Part shown: positions 45,008 to 54,488 of the stretch, piece after piece
Numbering within the stretch: the first letter of the stretch is position 1
Layout of the letters: every line of letters begins with the position of its first letter
Assembly: GCA_002716065.1 (NCBI GenBank)
Contig: PAZE01000045.1
Span: forward strand, 32,695 to 96,694
Length of the DNA: 64,000 bases
From: Crocinitomicaceae bacterium
GTDB lineage: Bacteria; Bacteroidota; Bacteroidia; Flavobacteriales_D; Parvicellaceae
Direction: 5' to 3'
Translations under genes and position numbers: made by a program
The notes under the pieces: model-generated
What the model was told of the DNA's origin: nothing
Database searches by the model: none
What the model saw: only the letters and a program-made list of their open reading frames with translations

Positions 45008-46431
45008 CAGTTTAACTCATTCATCATATATGAAGCGCAAGCTAAGAGTTTTTCTTCTTCAAATAGGTCAGCCATTAATTGAATTCCAAACGGCATATTG
45101 TTAGTATGATTGCCTTTAGGAATTGAAATTGCTGGAATTCCAGCTATGTTGGCTTGAACAGTGAAAATATCTTGGAGGTACATTTTTATAGGGTCCTTAA
45201 TTTCGTTTAACCCAAAAGCTGTAGAAGGAGTAGTGGGTAGCATTATAAGATCAAAAGTCTTAAAAATTTCTTGAGTAGTATCTTTTATTATTCTTCTAAC
45301 TTTTAATGCTTTTGTGTAATAGGCATCATAGTATCCCGCACTAAGCACAAATGTCCCTAACATTATTCGTCTTTTCACCTCCAATCCAAAGCCTTCTGAT
45401 CTTGATTTAACATAGGTGGAATCAATATCAATTGCTTCATTACTTCTAAAGCCATAATGCGCACCATCAAAACGTGCAAGATTTGAAGAAGCTTCAGCTG
45501 TTGTCAATACATAATAAGCAGGTACTAAAGACTTAACATAAGGGAAGCTGACTTTCTCAATTACATGTCCAAGAGATTTTAATTTATTGAGCTTGTCAAT
45601 AAAACAGCTTTTTATTTCATCGTCTAATCCATCTGCATCTAAATATTCTTTCGGTACAGCAATTCTAAGTTGTTTTGAATCAAGAGAAAGTGATTTTGAA
45701 TAGCTGGGAACATTTTCAAAAGAGCATGTGCTGTCAAAATCATCTTTCCCAGAAATCACCTCCATGATAAGGGCACTATCTTCAATTGATTTTGTAATTG
45801 GACCTATTTGATCAAAACTAGACCCATATGCTATTAATCCATGCCTTGAAACTCGGCCATAGGTAGGTTTTAACCCAATAACCCCACAAAAAGAAGCTGG
45901 TTGTCGAATAGACCCTCCTGTATCTGAACCTAAAGAAGCAAGGCACAAATCTTCAGCAACAGCTGCCGCAGATCCACCAGAAGATCCACCAGGTACTTTT
46001 GAAACATCGTGAGGGTTAAAAGTAGGACCATAACAGCTGTTTTCATTAGAGCTTCCCATGGCAAACTCATCGCAGTTTAACCTGCCAATAACAATTGCAT
46101 CTTCATTCAAAAGTCGCTTAACAGCTGTTGAATTGTAAATAGAGTGAAAGTTTTTTAAAATTTTAGAGCTTGCTGTTAAAGGTTTGTTTTTAACACTTAT
46201 GTTGTCTTTGACGCCAATAATTAATCCAGCAAGTTTTTTTTCGGTTGAGGTTTTAATTTTTGCATCTATCTCTTTTGCTCTTTTTATAGCATCTTCTTTA
46301 TAAACTTCAATAAAAGAGTTGGTTTTAGAGTTTTCAATTTTCTCTAAGTAATACTCAACTAATGATAAGCAGGTTAGTTCACCCGATTTCAGGTGAATTC
46401 TTATATCCGATAAACTTGAAAAGGGTTTCAA
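45007..46431 (-). CDS. gatA: Asp-tRNA(Asn)/Glu-tRNA(Gln) amidotransferase subunit A
   Basis: The 474-residue protein belongs to the amidase signature family: Lys in GVKDNIS (about 72-78), NCDEFAMGSSNE, the serine-glycine-rich GGSSGGSAAAVA (about 147-158) and SDTGGSIRQPA (about 168-178). These carry the Ser-cisSer-Lys catalytic triad. GatCAB turns Glu-tRNA(Gln) or Asp-tRNA(Asn) into the right species. The start is TTG at 46431; no ATG exists nearby. gatC is at 60423; gatB is not in the window. Confidence 0.95.
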   Translation of the reverse strand: MKPFSSLSDIRIHLKSGELTCLSLVEYYLEKIENSKTNSFIEVYKEDAIKRAKEIDAKIKTSTEKKLAGLIIGVKDNISVKNKPLTASSKILKNFHSIYNSTAVKRLLNEDAIVIGRLNCDEFAMGSSNENSCYGPTFNPHDVSKVPGGSSGGSAAAVAEDLCLASLGSDTGGSIRQPASFCGVIGLKPTYGRVSRHGLIAYGSSFDQIGPITKSIEDSALIMEVISGKDDFDSTCSFENVPSYSKSLSLDSKQLRIAVPKEYLDADGLDDEIKSCFIDKLNKLKSLGHVIEKVSFPYVKSLVPAYYVLTTAEASSNLARFDGAHYGFRSNEAIDIDSTYVKSRSEGFGLEVKRRIMLGTFVLSAGYYDAYYTKALKVRRIIKDTTQEIFKTFDLIMLPTTPSTAFGLNEIKDPIKMYLQDIFTVQANIAGIPAISIPKGNHTNNMPFGIQLMADLFEEEKLLACASYMMNELN

Positions 46432-46441
46432 TAAAAAAGGA

Positions 46442-46636
46442 TTAATCTTTTTTTAACTCACTAGAGTTAGAGTCTTCGTTTTTATCATTAGAAGCGTCTT
46501 TGAATTCTTTCATACCCTTGCCAAGACCTTTCATGAGTTCAGGTATTTTTTTGCCTCCAAAAAGTAACAATACTATTAATAAAATTAAGATTAAACCCGG
46601 CCCCCCAATATTTTGAAGAAATGAAAATGTATCCAT
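46442..46636 (-). CDS. tatA: Twin-arginine translocase subunit TatA/E
   Basis: The 64-residue protein has the typical TatA form: one membrane helix (about 10-27), then the [21 protein letters not shown] amphipathic helix read as [20 protein letters not shown] charged tail follows. TatA forms the translocation element for folded proteins. TatC is not in the window. gatA follows 10 bases later. Confidence 0.95.
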   Translation of the reverse strand: MDTFSFLQNIGGPGLILILLIVLLLFGGKKIPELMKGLGKGMKEFKDASNDKNEDSNSSELKKD

Positions 46637-46667
46637 AATAAAATAAGTTCAAACAAAGTTAAAAAAA

Positions 46668-47540
46668 TTAATGAGTGATGTCTTCTCTAATTTGTTCAAT
46701 AATTGAACAAACATCTTTAATTACAGCATTATCAACAATTATATTGTTATTATCTACATTTAAATCTGAATCAGAAAATTCTTTTTCTGTTTTTATTGTA
46801 GATAAGCTACGGTTGATTTCTTCAAGAGGAAGAACGATAGATTCTGAAATATAATCTGAATAAGTAATGTTTTTAATTAATTCAAGCACACTTTTTGAGC
46901 TGAATTTTTGCTGGCAAATAATTGATTTTATTTTTTCATTTTCAGGCATTTTTTTTGCTATCTGAGTTGCTATATAAAGCCCTTCAATCCATCCACCGGC
47001 TATTATAAGAGCACTAGTTGATGATCTACCATCCTCATTCAATGATTTTTCAACGTGCCAAAATAAATCGGTAACAAGAACTTGCATCGAATCTTTACTG
47101 TTTATATTGCTTTCAATACGATTTTTCATTTCTTGATTAAGAACATTCCCAAGGCCTAATTTTTCACCCAATACATTAATACTGTTTAGGTAGAAAACAG
47201 TTTCTTGATTTTTATTTGAGACAATAGTGTAGTTTAAATCAGAACCAAGAATACCAAGGATTAAGGCTTGTTGATCAGAAATGAAATCTTCAGTTGCTAT
47301 GGATGGGTCAAGTGGAAGAGAAGCATCATAATTAGCGCCTGCTTTTTTTAAAATATATGCGGTTCTCATGGTTGAGGGAACATTAAAATAAATTTTTTCA
47401 ACATGAGATTCTTGCTCTTTTATTAAGGAATCATTGTTGTTATTTATAAGATTTTTTTTGGTGGTTGATGGAGTATTGTTTGTACAGGAAAAAAAGATAA
47501 AATAGAGGAGAAACAAAAAAAAGATTTGTTTTTGGCGCAT
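46668..47540 (-). CDS. Conserved lipoprotein, unknown function
   Basis: The 290-residue protein has lipobox IFFSC (Cys19) and a low-complexity N/T linker. An alpha-rich body follows with LPLDPSIAT, LNSINVLGEKLGLG and a ALIIAGGWIEGLYIATQIA helix in about 180-205. I recall similar lipoproteins across Bacteroidota but no function. It has no membrane helix after the signal. It lies between polA (50-base gap) and tatA (31 bases). Confidence 0.7.
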   Translation of the reverse strand: MRQKQIFFLFLLYFIFFSCTNNTPSTTKKNLINNNNDSLIKEQESHVEKIYFNVPSTMRTAYILKKAGANYDASLPLDPSIATEDFISDQQALILGILGSDLNYTIVSNKNQETVFYLNSINVLGEKLGLGNVLNQEMKNRIESNINSKDSMQVLVTDLFWHVEKSLNEDGRSSTSALIIAGGWIEGLYIATQIAKKMPENEKIKSIICQQKFSSKSVLELIKNITYSDYISESIVLPLEEINRSLSTIKTEKEFSDSDLNVDNNNIIVDNAVIKDVCSIIEQIREDITH

Positions 47541-47590
47541 ACCATAAATTTAACTTAAATAAACGGTAATGACAAAATAGCGATCATAAA

Positions 47591-50365
47591 TTAATGAGCG
47601 TCAAGCCAGTTGTTCGCTATTCCTAGCTCCACATCAAGTGGAACATCTAATACAACTGCTTCTTGCATGTTTTTCTTTACTAATGAAAGCATTATTTGTT
47701 TTTCATCATTACATAAATCAAAAACCAATTCATCATGAACTTGAAGAAGTAATTTAGATTTCAAGTTATTGGATTTAATGGCTTTATTTATATTAATCAT
47801 AGCAATTTTAATAATGTCTGCAGCACTACCTTGAATAGGTGCGTTTATGGCATTTCTTTCAGCATATCCTCTTAAAGGCGCATTCCTACTGTTGATGTCT
47901 TTTAAATAGCGCCTTCTTTTTTTTATAGTTTCGACATAACCATTTTTTCTTGCAAAATCAATTGTTGAATCCATGTATATTTTTACACCTGGAAACTGTT
48001 CAAAATAACTATCAATAATTTCTTTAGCTTCACCTCTTTTAATGTTTAAACGTTGAGAAAGTCCAAAAGCAGAGATGCCGTAGATGATTCCAAAATTCAC
48101 CATTTTTGCCTTTCTTCTCATTTCAGAAGTAACTTCATTTATGTTTACATCAAAAACTTTTGCAGCCGTTGAAGAATGAATATCTAAATTGTTTTTAAAG
48201 GCCTCAAGCATTCCTTTGTCCTGACTTAATGCGGCAATAATTCTAAGTTCAATTTGAGAATAATCAGCAGCAAGAATAGAGTGTTTGTTGTCTTTTGGGA
48301 TAAAAGCTCTTCTTATTTCCTTTCCCATGGTGGTTTTTATGGGAATATTTTGAATGTTTGGATTGGTGGAGCTTAACCTTCCTGTTGCAGTAACTCCCTG
48401 CATAAATGTAGTATGTATTCTATTTGTTTTTTTACAAATTAGCTTAGGAAGGGCGTCAACATAGGTAGATTGTAATTTTTTTTGTTGCCGATATTCTAAA
48501 ATTTCCTTAACTATTTGGTGGTTGTTAGAGAGCTTAACTAATGTTTGTTCGTCTGTTTTATATTGACCAGTTTTAGTTTTTTTAGCCTTATCGTCTAATT
48601 TAAGTTCATTAAATAGAAAATCACCTAATTGCTTTGGAGAATCTATGTTAAAATCTGTATTGGTGTAACCATATATACTTGTTTTTAATTTGGTGATGGA
48701 TTCTATTAATTGATCAGAGAAAACAGAAAGAGTTTCAGTATTAAGTTGAATTCCCTCATGCTCCATTTCCATAAGTACCATAGCCAGAGGCATTTCTATT
48801 TCATAAAATAAGTCCTCAATTTTTGCTTCCTTAAGAAGTGGTTTAAAAACGGTGTACAATTGAAAGGTAATGTCTGCATCTTCTGCAGCATAATCTTTTA
48901 ATAAGTCTAAAGGGATATCAGTAAGGCTTTTTTGATTTTTTCCTTTTTTACCAATCAAAGATTCAATAGAAATGGGTTTGTAAGATAGGTAATTACCTGC
49001 AAGGAAGTCCATCGAATGACGTTGTTCAGGTTGCAAAAGATAATGAGCAATCATAGTATCAAATAAAGGACCTTCAATACTTATGTTATTCGATTTTAGA
49101 ATTGCAGCATCAAATTTTATGTTATGAGCAATCTTGATAATTTTTGAGTTGCTGAAAAAAGGTTGATATAAATTAAGAAAAGACTCATTTTCAATAATGG
49201 GACAATAATAGGCCTCTGTTTTTTTGAATGAAAAAGACAAGCCTATTATACTATCTTCTCTAGGGTTTAATCCAGTTGTTTCAGTGTCAAAACATACAGC
49301 TTCTTGTTTAAGCAAAACAGCAATAAGCTCAAGATGCTCAGTTTTAGTTTTTACGATTCTATAATTGTGATTTACATCCGAAAGTGATTTGAAATTAGGT
49401 TCTTTTTCTTGTATAGGTTCATCATCGGAAGTTTGACCAAATAAAGACATCTGTCCGGAAGTTGATGGTGTAGAGGGTTTTAATTCAACATCCTCACCAA
49501 GCAGTCTTTTAGATAGCCGATTAAACTCCAGTTCAGATAAAAGAGCAATTACTTTTTCTTTATCAGGCGCAGATAATATAAATTCTTTTTCATTAAACTC
49601 TACTGGACAATCTAGAATTATAGTTGCCAGTTTTTTGGAAAGCAAGCCTTGTTCTGCAAATGACTCTACATTTTCTTTTTGCTTCCCTTTTAGTTCATGG
49701 CTGTTGTTAATTAATTCTTCTACGCTGCCATAGATGCCGATTAATTTTTTTGCGGTTTTCTCTCCAATTCCAGGGATTCCAGGGATGTTATCTACGGCAT
49801 CTCCCCACAATCCTAAGATGTCAATAAGCTGCTTTGGATGTTGAATTTCAAATTTTTCACAAACCTCTTTTTCTCCAAGAATTTGAGAGGGGTTGCCATA
49901 TCTTCCTGGTTTGTAGATAAAGGTATTTGCGCTTACTAGCTGACCAAAATCTTTGTCAGGAGTCATTAAATAAGTGATGAAGCCTAACTTTTCTGCTTTT
50001 TGCGCTAAGGTTCCCATTAGGTCATCAGCTTCATACCCCTCCAAAGAAATAATTGGAATATGGAGTGCCGATAGAAGTTCTTTGATATAAGGAATGGCCT
50101 GTTGAATATCTTCAGGCATTTTATCTCTATTAGCCTTATACTCCGTAAAGATTTCTTCTCTTACTCCAACTCCAGGAGTGTCAAAAACAACGCCAATATG
50201 TGTGGGCTTTTGGTTGTTTAATACTTCTAATAAACTATTGGTAAACCCAAAAATTGCAGAAGTGTTCATTCCCTTTGAATTAAACCTTGGATTTCTGGCA
50301 AAAGCAAAGTGCGCTCTGTAGATTAAGGCAAAAGCATCAAGTAGATATAGTTTTTTTTCTGCCAT
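47591..50365 (-). CDS. polA: DNA polymerase I
   Basis: The 924-residue protein has three complete parts. The 5' nuclease (about 1-290) has the H3TH segment GIPGIGEKTAKKL. The 3'-5' exonuclease (about 330-520) is active: CFDTETTGL, IAHNIKFDAAIL and YAAEDADITFQL keep the acidic ligands. The polymerase (about 540-924) has DYSQIELRIIAAL, RRKAKMVNFGIIYG and QVHDELVFD. It fills gaps and removes RNA primers. It starts 2 bases after the M28 gene ends. Confidence 0.97.
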   Translation of the reverse strand: MAEKKLYLLDAFALIYRAHFAFARNPRFNSKGMNTSAIFGFTNSLLEVLNNQKPTHIGVVFDTPGVGVREEIFTEYKANRDKMPEDIQQAIPYIKELLSALHIPIISLEGYEADDLMGTLAQKAEKLGFITYLMTPDKDFGQLVSANTFIYKPGRYGNPSQILGEKEVCEKFEIQHPKQLIDILGLWGDAVDNIPGIPGIGEKTAKKLIGIYGSVEELINNSHELKGKQKENVESFAEQGLLSKKLATIILDCPVEFNEKEFILSAPDKEKVIALLSELEFNRLSKRLLGEDVELKPSTPSTSGQMSLFGQTSDDEPIQEKEPNFKSLSDVNHNYRIVKTKTEHLELIAVLLKQEAVCFDTETTGLNPREDSIIGLSFSFKKTEAYYCPIIENESFLNLYQPFFSNSKIIKIAHNIKFDAAILKSNNISIEGPLFDTMIAHYLLQPEQRHSMDFLAGNYLSYKPISIESLIGKKGKNQKSLTDIPLDLLKDYAAEDADITFQLYTVFKPLLKEAKIEDLFYEIEMPLAMVLMEMEHEGIQLNTETLSVFSDQLIESITKLKTSIYGYTNTDFNIDSPKQLGDFLFNELKLDDKAKKTKTGQYKTDEQTLVKLSNNHQIVKEILEYRQQKKLQSTYVDALPKLICKKTNRIHTTFMQGVTATGRLSSTNPNIQNIPIKTTMGKEIRRAFIPKDNKHSILAADYSQIELRIIAALSQDKGMLEAFKNNLDIHSSTAAKVFDVNINEVTSEMRRKAKMVNFGIIYGISAFGLSQRLNIKRGEAKEIIDSYFEQFPGVKIYMDSTIDFARKNGYVETIKKRRRYLKDINSRNAPLRGYAERNAINAPIQGSAADIIKIAMININKAIKSNNLKSKLLLQVHDELVFDLCNDEKQIMLSLVKKNMQEAVVLDVPLDVELGIANNWLDAH

Positions 50366-50367
50366 AG

Positions 50368-51405
50368 TTATAAGTGTTCGTAAATAACGTGAAGGACTGT
50401 TTGACCAACTGCATCTAATGTAGGTTTGTGAATATTATCAATATTATCCATATGGGTGTGATGAAATTTACCAAAATCAAAACGGCCATTTGTTGTTCTT
50501 GGGGCGTAGTGAATAATGTCAATAGTGGGAATTCTATACAGTTGATTAATGTAGGTGTGATCATCTGTAATGGGTGGGGCTAATCGATTAATAAAGTAAT
50601 TGCCGTACCCTAACTCTTGAGCTTTTTTCCATACTTTGTTAAGAAAATGGTGGGCAAACTGTCTTGAGATTCCTTCTTTTGGAAAGGTTGCATTTTCTGC
50701 ACCTACCATGTCTAATAATATGCCAAATTTAGGTTGGTAGTTTTCAATAATAGGGTTTTTGCAAAAATATTGTGAGCCCAAACACCAAGTATCGTTCATA
50801 GAATTTAAGTCGAAAAATTGTCCGCTCATACTAGGTGCTCCGTAATCTTCAGCATCAAAAAAGATGATGTCAACACCAATAAAGGGATTTGAAAGTGAAA
50901 TATTTCTTGCGATTTCTAGCAACACCCCAACACCACTTGCTCCATCATTAGCTCCTTCGATGGGAAGATTTATTTTAATACTATCTCTATCTGCAAAAGG
51001 TCTAGTGTCCCAATGTGCACAAAGCATTATTCTTTCTTTAGAAGAAGTGTTGTATCTGCCAATAATGTTGGTAATGTTAAGCTTTGCCCCGTTAAATGCC
51101 GTTACTTTACCTTTTTGCAATAGAACATCAAAGCCATAATGCACTAATTTTTTTTCTAGCCATTCACCACACAGGTTATGTTCTTTAGTGTTAGGTACTC
51201 TTGGGCCAAAGTCAACCTGCTTTTTTATATACTCAAAAGCAGAGTCAGCATCGAATTTTGGAGTAGGTGGTTTTTGTTTTAACGGCTCATTTTTGGTTTC
51301 AACTGAAGCATTGGAATTACTTTGATTAAGCTCGTTTTCCGTCTCACAGCTAGAGATAAATAAACAGCATAATACAAGAAAGGTAAGGAAATAGTTAAAT
51401 GTCAT
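50368..51405 (-). CDS. M28-family peptidase or glutaminyl-peptide cyclotransferase lipoprotein
   Basis: From ATG at 51405 the protein has 345 residues and lipobox LFISSC (Cys20). The zinc-site motifs are present: HWDTRPFAD (about 135-143), GANDGASGVGVLLE (about 153-166) and FFDAEDYGAP (about 190-199), with DDHTYINQLY late in the chain. These fit M28 peptidases and the glutaminyl cyclases of Bacteroidota, which make N-terminal pyroglutamate on periplasmic proteins. The latter fits the lipoprotein location, but both remain possible. A longer start at 51426 would overlap the DMT gene by 11 bases. Confidence 0.85.
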   Translation of the reverse strand: MTFNYFLTFLVLCCLFISSCETENELNQSNSNASVETKNEPLKQKPPTPKFDADSAFEYIKKQVDFGPRVPNTKEHNLCGEWLEKKLVHYGFDVLLQKGKVTAFNGAKLNITNIIGRYNTSSKERIMLCAHWDTRPFADRDSIKINLPIEGANDGASGVGVLLEIARNISLSNPFIGVDIIFFDAEDYGAPSMSGQFFDLNSMNDTWCLGSQYFCKNPIIENYQPKFGILLDMVGAENATFPKEGISRQFAHHFLNKVWKKAQELGYGNYFINRLAPPITDDHTYINQLYRIPTIDIIHYAPRTTNGRFDFGKFHHTHMDNIDNIHKPTLDAVGQTVLHVIYEHL

Positions 51406-51415
51406 TTCAGTTGAA

Positions 51416-52348
51416 TTATTTATCAAAGATAAAAACCTGTTTTATTCTACGAAACGGATTTTCAATATTGATAATTAATACTCCAATTAACAAGGTTGCT
51501 AATCCTATTAGCTGTTGAAAACTGATGTTTTCTCCATAAAAAGCACCAAAAACAACAGCTACAATTGGAATTAAATAGGTTATTGATGAAGCAAAAACAG
51601 GGTTCGAAATTTTAATTAGACGGTTGAAAATTAAAACAGCTAAAGCGGTTCCTACCAAGGCAAGAATTAGTACGGCAACAATGCCTTCTTGATTCATTTG
51701 CCCATTTATGGCTAAACTAAAAAAATCTGAATTTAGCAAATAGCATAATGAAGGTATTCCAATAAATAAAAAAGAAGCAGAAGTGATTAGACTGGGGTGA
51801 AGGTGTTGTAATTTAAATTTAATGATGTTTAAACTAATTGCATAACACAATGAACCTCCAAGTACCATTAGTATTGGAGCGTTGGAAACTGATGAAAAAT
51901 CGGTAAAATTATTTTGAAAAACGATCAAACATGTACCTATAATTCCAGTAAGTATCCCAATAAAATGTTTTGTTTTCCAAATAAAGGAGAAAAAAACTGC
52001 TGCAATTACAATTGTGAACACGGGGACTAAAGAATTTAACATCCCCGTTACTGCACTTGAAAGGTTCAACTCAGCATAGGCAAATAAAAATGATGGAATT
52101 CCATTTCCTAGAAATCCTGAAATAAGTAAATACGGCAGATCTTTTTTTTTAATTTTTTTATAATGCTTGTAAAACAGCGGAAGCAGAAAAAAAAAGGCAA
52201 GAGTTAACCTAAGAGAAGCTAAAATATCTGGAGAAAGCCTTAAGTTGCCATTGGCATCCATTAAAGCAATCTTTATTAATAAAAAAGAACTGCCCCAAAT
52301 AATTGAGAGTAAAATCAAAAAAAACCAAGATTTAATTTTATTTTCCAA
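51416..52348 (-). CDS. EamA/DMT-type permease
   Basis: About 310 residues with ten membrane helices. The first reads FLILLSIIWGSSFLLIK, the EamA opening, and the second EamA half starts near residue 155 (VLGGSLCYAISLNI). It should move a small metabolite across the inner membrane. Every possible start is TTG (52372, 52357 or 52348); 52348 gives the conventional MENKIKSWFF. It is followed by the M28 gene after 10 bases. Confidence 0.82.
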   Translation of the reverse strand: MENKIKSWFFLILLSIIWGSSFLLIKIALMDANGNLRLSPDILASLRLTLAFFFLLPLFYKHYKKIKKKDLPYLLISGFLGNGIPSFLFAYAELNLSSAVTGMLNSLVPVFTIVIAAVFFSFIWKTKHFIGILTGIIGTCLIVFQNNFTDFSSVSNAPILMVLGGSLCYAISLNIIKFKLQHLHPSLITSASFLFIGIPSLCYLLNSDFFSLAINGQMNQEGIVAVLILALVGTALAVLIFNRLIKISNPVFASSITYLIPIVAVVFGAFYGENISFQQLIGLATLLIGVLIINIENPFRRIKQVFIFDK

Positions 52349-52395
52349 TGAAATCAAGCAATAAAAAGTCAAATAAAAGCGTTTTTTTTAAAACG

Positions 52396-52417
52396 AATCA
52401 TATGATTTGTATATTTG
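52396..52417 (+). promoter_or_regulatory. Palindrome next to a -7 box, possible operator
   Basis: AATCATATGATT (52396-52407) is a perfect 12-bp palindrome. Two bases later TATATTTG (52410-52417) matches the Bacteroidota -7 consensus, 20 bases before the ATG of the HMA lipoprotein. The palindrome lies in the -33/-7 spacer between two divergent genes. Confidence 0.45.
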
Positions 52418-52437
52418 ATAAGTTAAAAAGCGTAAAA

Positions 52438-52866
52438 ATGAGAAATATTTTTTCAATAATATTAGTTTGTTTATTCTTCTTTAGCTGTTCTTCTAACCAG
52501 CCTGAAAATAATATTTTAACTGCAAATACGTCTACTGATTTTTCTGTTTCTGGTATGATGTGTGAAAAAGGTTGTAAGTCTTATTTAACCAATCAAATTC
52601 AAAATTTTCCTGGAGTAGTTGATTGTCAAATCAACTTTTCTGAGAAAATATTAACTGTTGATTACAACAATAGTAAAATTTCAGTTGATGGGATTGTTGA
52701 AGCTGTTTCAGGACTTATGGATGGGAAATACTCCATTGAGAAAATTTCAATCCAACAAGAGGGCAACCAAATTAATATTAATGGTGCTAAAGACAACACC
52801 ATTAGTGTTGTTGACTTCGGTTTCCAGCTCCCTAACCTTACCCATCTTTTTTCCAACTGGTTGTAA
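52438..52866 (+). CDS. Lipoprotein with heavy-metal-associated domain
   Basis: From ATG at 52438 the 142-residue protein has lipobox FFFSC (Cys17). An HMA domain (about 34-100) follows with VSGMMCEKGCKSYL (Cys42, Cys46) and VVDCQINFSEKILTVDY. The metal loop is C-x3-C, not the usual C-x2-C; this spacing recurs in Bacteroidota. The tail (about 110-142) has no known fold. It probably binds copper or another soft metal in the periplasm. Regulation by a metal sensor is suggested by the palindrome at 52396-52407. Confidence 0.82.
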   Translation: MRNIFSIILVCLFFFSCSSNQPENNILTANTSTDFSVSGMMCEKGCKSYLTNQIQNFPGVVDCQINFSEKILTVDYNNSKISVDGIVEAVSGLMDGKYSIEKISIQQEGNQININGAKDNTISVVDFGFQLPNLTHLFSNWL

Positions 52867-52908
52867 ATCTGTTTTTTGACTGTTGTTTTCCTCTTATATT
52901 TGTTATAG

Positions 52909-54477
52909 ATGAATATATATTCTCAAAAACAAAGGTGGAAATATTTCTTGGCCATTGTTGCGCTGTTAATTGTAATTGGTACAATTTGGTATGCCTCTCA
53001 CATTGCCAACAAAGTTCAAAGGGAGGAGAGACAAAAAATTAAGCTATGGAGCCAGGCAATTCGTAAAAAAGCAGCATTAGTAAAATTAACCAATCAATCT
53101 TTTAGTGCATTAGCAGAGAAAGAAAGAGAGAACGTAAAATTGTGGGCAAGGGCAGAAAAAGAATTTGAAAAACCATTGACTGATTATGGCTTTGCATTAT
53201 CAATAATTCAGAAAAATGTAGACACCATTTACACTAATGACAACATTCCACTTATTTTAACGGATCAAAATGATAGGTTTGTTTCATTTGTTAATGTTCC
53301 AATTGTTGAAGACCTTGAAAGAAAAATTAAGCAAGCTAAAATTAACAATCAACCCAATAAGGCAAGTAACTATATAGTTGAGAAAAAAAAGCTTATAGAT
53401 AGCTTGATAGGCGAGTGGAGTAGCATTAACAACCCAATCGAAATTTCCTATTTAGAATCCAAACGTCAGCGTGTTTATTATTCTAATTCCAAAGAGTTTT
53501 ATGATTTGCAATACAAGAGAGATTCGTTGATTCAATCATTTAATGACGACTTAGCAAATAATACTGCCCTTGTCCCTGTTATTTTTCTTAATGCCAACTC
53601 ACAAGAATTAATTGCAACCAATTACCAAACCAAAAACCTTAATTCCTCTATAGCGCAAATGCAACAAGAAAATGATCCTATTGAAATAGATTTAGGAGGT
53701 GGAAATATAGGCACTATCTATTATTTTGAATCACTAACTCTAAAACAGCTTAGGTATTTTCCATTTGTGATGCTTGGTGTTATAGGTTTGTTTTTAGTAG
53801 TTGCTTATTTGCTTTTTAGCACTTTTAGACGAGCAGAACAAAATCAAGTTTGGGTGGGAATGGCTAAAGAAACGGCACATCAATTAGGGACTCCTTTGTC
53901 TTCTTTAATGGCTTGGCTAGAAATACTAAAGGATAAGGGAATAGATGAAAATTCTATTTCGGAAATGAATAAAGACATTATTAGATTGGAGACCATTACT
54001 GAACGATTTTCTAAAATAGGTGCTTCCTCAAAATTAGAGAAACTTGATGTTGTTCAGGTGGTGTCTTCGGGGGTAATTTATTTAAAAGCTAGAATATCTA
54101 AAAAGATTAAAATTGTTTACATAAACAATGATCAGTCTTTTTTTGCTAATATAAACAAAGCGTTGTTTGAATGGGTGATAGAGAATTTAATTAAAAATGC
54201 CGTTGACGCAATGCATGGAGAGGGAGAGCTAACTTTAAGGTTTGGGGAGCATGATAAGAATATTTTTATAGATTTTATTGATACAGGTAAAGGAGTTCCT
54301 TCAACAAAACTAAAAAACGTTTTTGAGCCTGGATATACTACAAAAGAAAGGGGATGGGGTTTAGGTCTTTCCCTTGCTAAAAGAATAATACAGGAACATC
54401 ATGGCGGTAAAATTTTTATTCATGGTTCTGAAATTAACAAGGGAACAACTTTTAGAATAATTTTACCTAAAGCATAA
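52909..54477 (+). CDS. Membrane sensor histidine kinase with HQLGTP-type H-box
   Basis: The 522-residue protein has helices at about 14-32 and 285-305 and a periplasmic region of about 250 residues between them. The kinase core has the unusual H-box MAKETAHQLGTPLSSL (His about 324), then NLIKNAVDAM (N-box), DTGKGVP (G1), FEPGYTTK (F-box) and GLGLSLAKRI (G2). It senses something in the periplasm and autophosphorylates. No response regulator is nearby. It is 11 bases upstream of a cation/proton antiporter and is probably co-transcribed with it. Confidence 0.9.
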   Translation: MNIYSQKQRWKYFLAIVALLIVIGTIWYASHIANKVQREERQKIKLWSQAIRKKAALVKLTNQSFSALAEKERENVKLWARAEKEFEKPLTDYGFALSIIQKNVDTIYTNDNIPLILTDQNDRFVSFVNVPIVEDLERKIKQAKINNQPNKASNYIVEKKKLIDSLIGEWSSINNPIEISYLESKRQRVYYSNSKEFYDLQYKRDSLIQSFNDDLANNTALVPVIFLNANSQELIATNYQTKNLNSSIAQMQQENDPIEIDLGGGNIGTIYYFESLTLKQLRYFPFVMLGVIGLFLVVAYLLFSTFRRAEQNQVWVGMAKETAHQLGTPLSSLMAWLEILKDKGIDENSISEMNKDIIRLETITERFSKIGASSKLEKLDVVQVVSSGVIYLKARISKKIKIVYINNDQSFFANINKALFEWVIENLIKNAVDAMHGEGELTLRFGEHDKNIFIDFIDTGKGVPSTKLKNVFEPGYTTKERGWGLGLSLAKRIIQEHHGGKIFIHGSEINKGTTFRIILPKA

Positions 54478-54488
54478 ACAACTACTCA

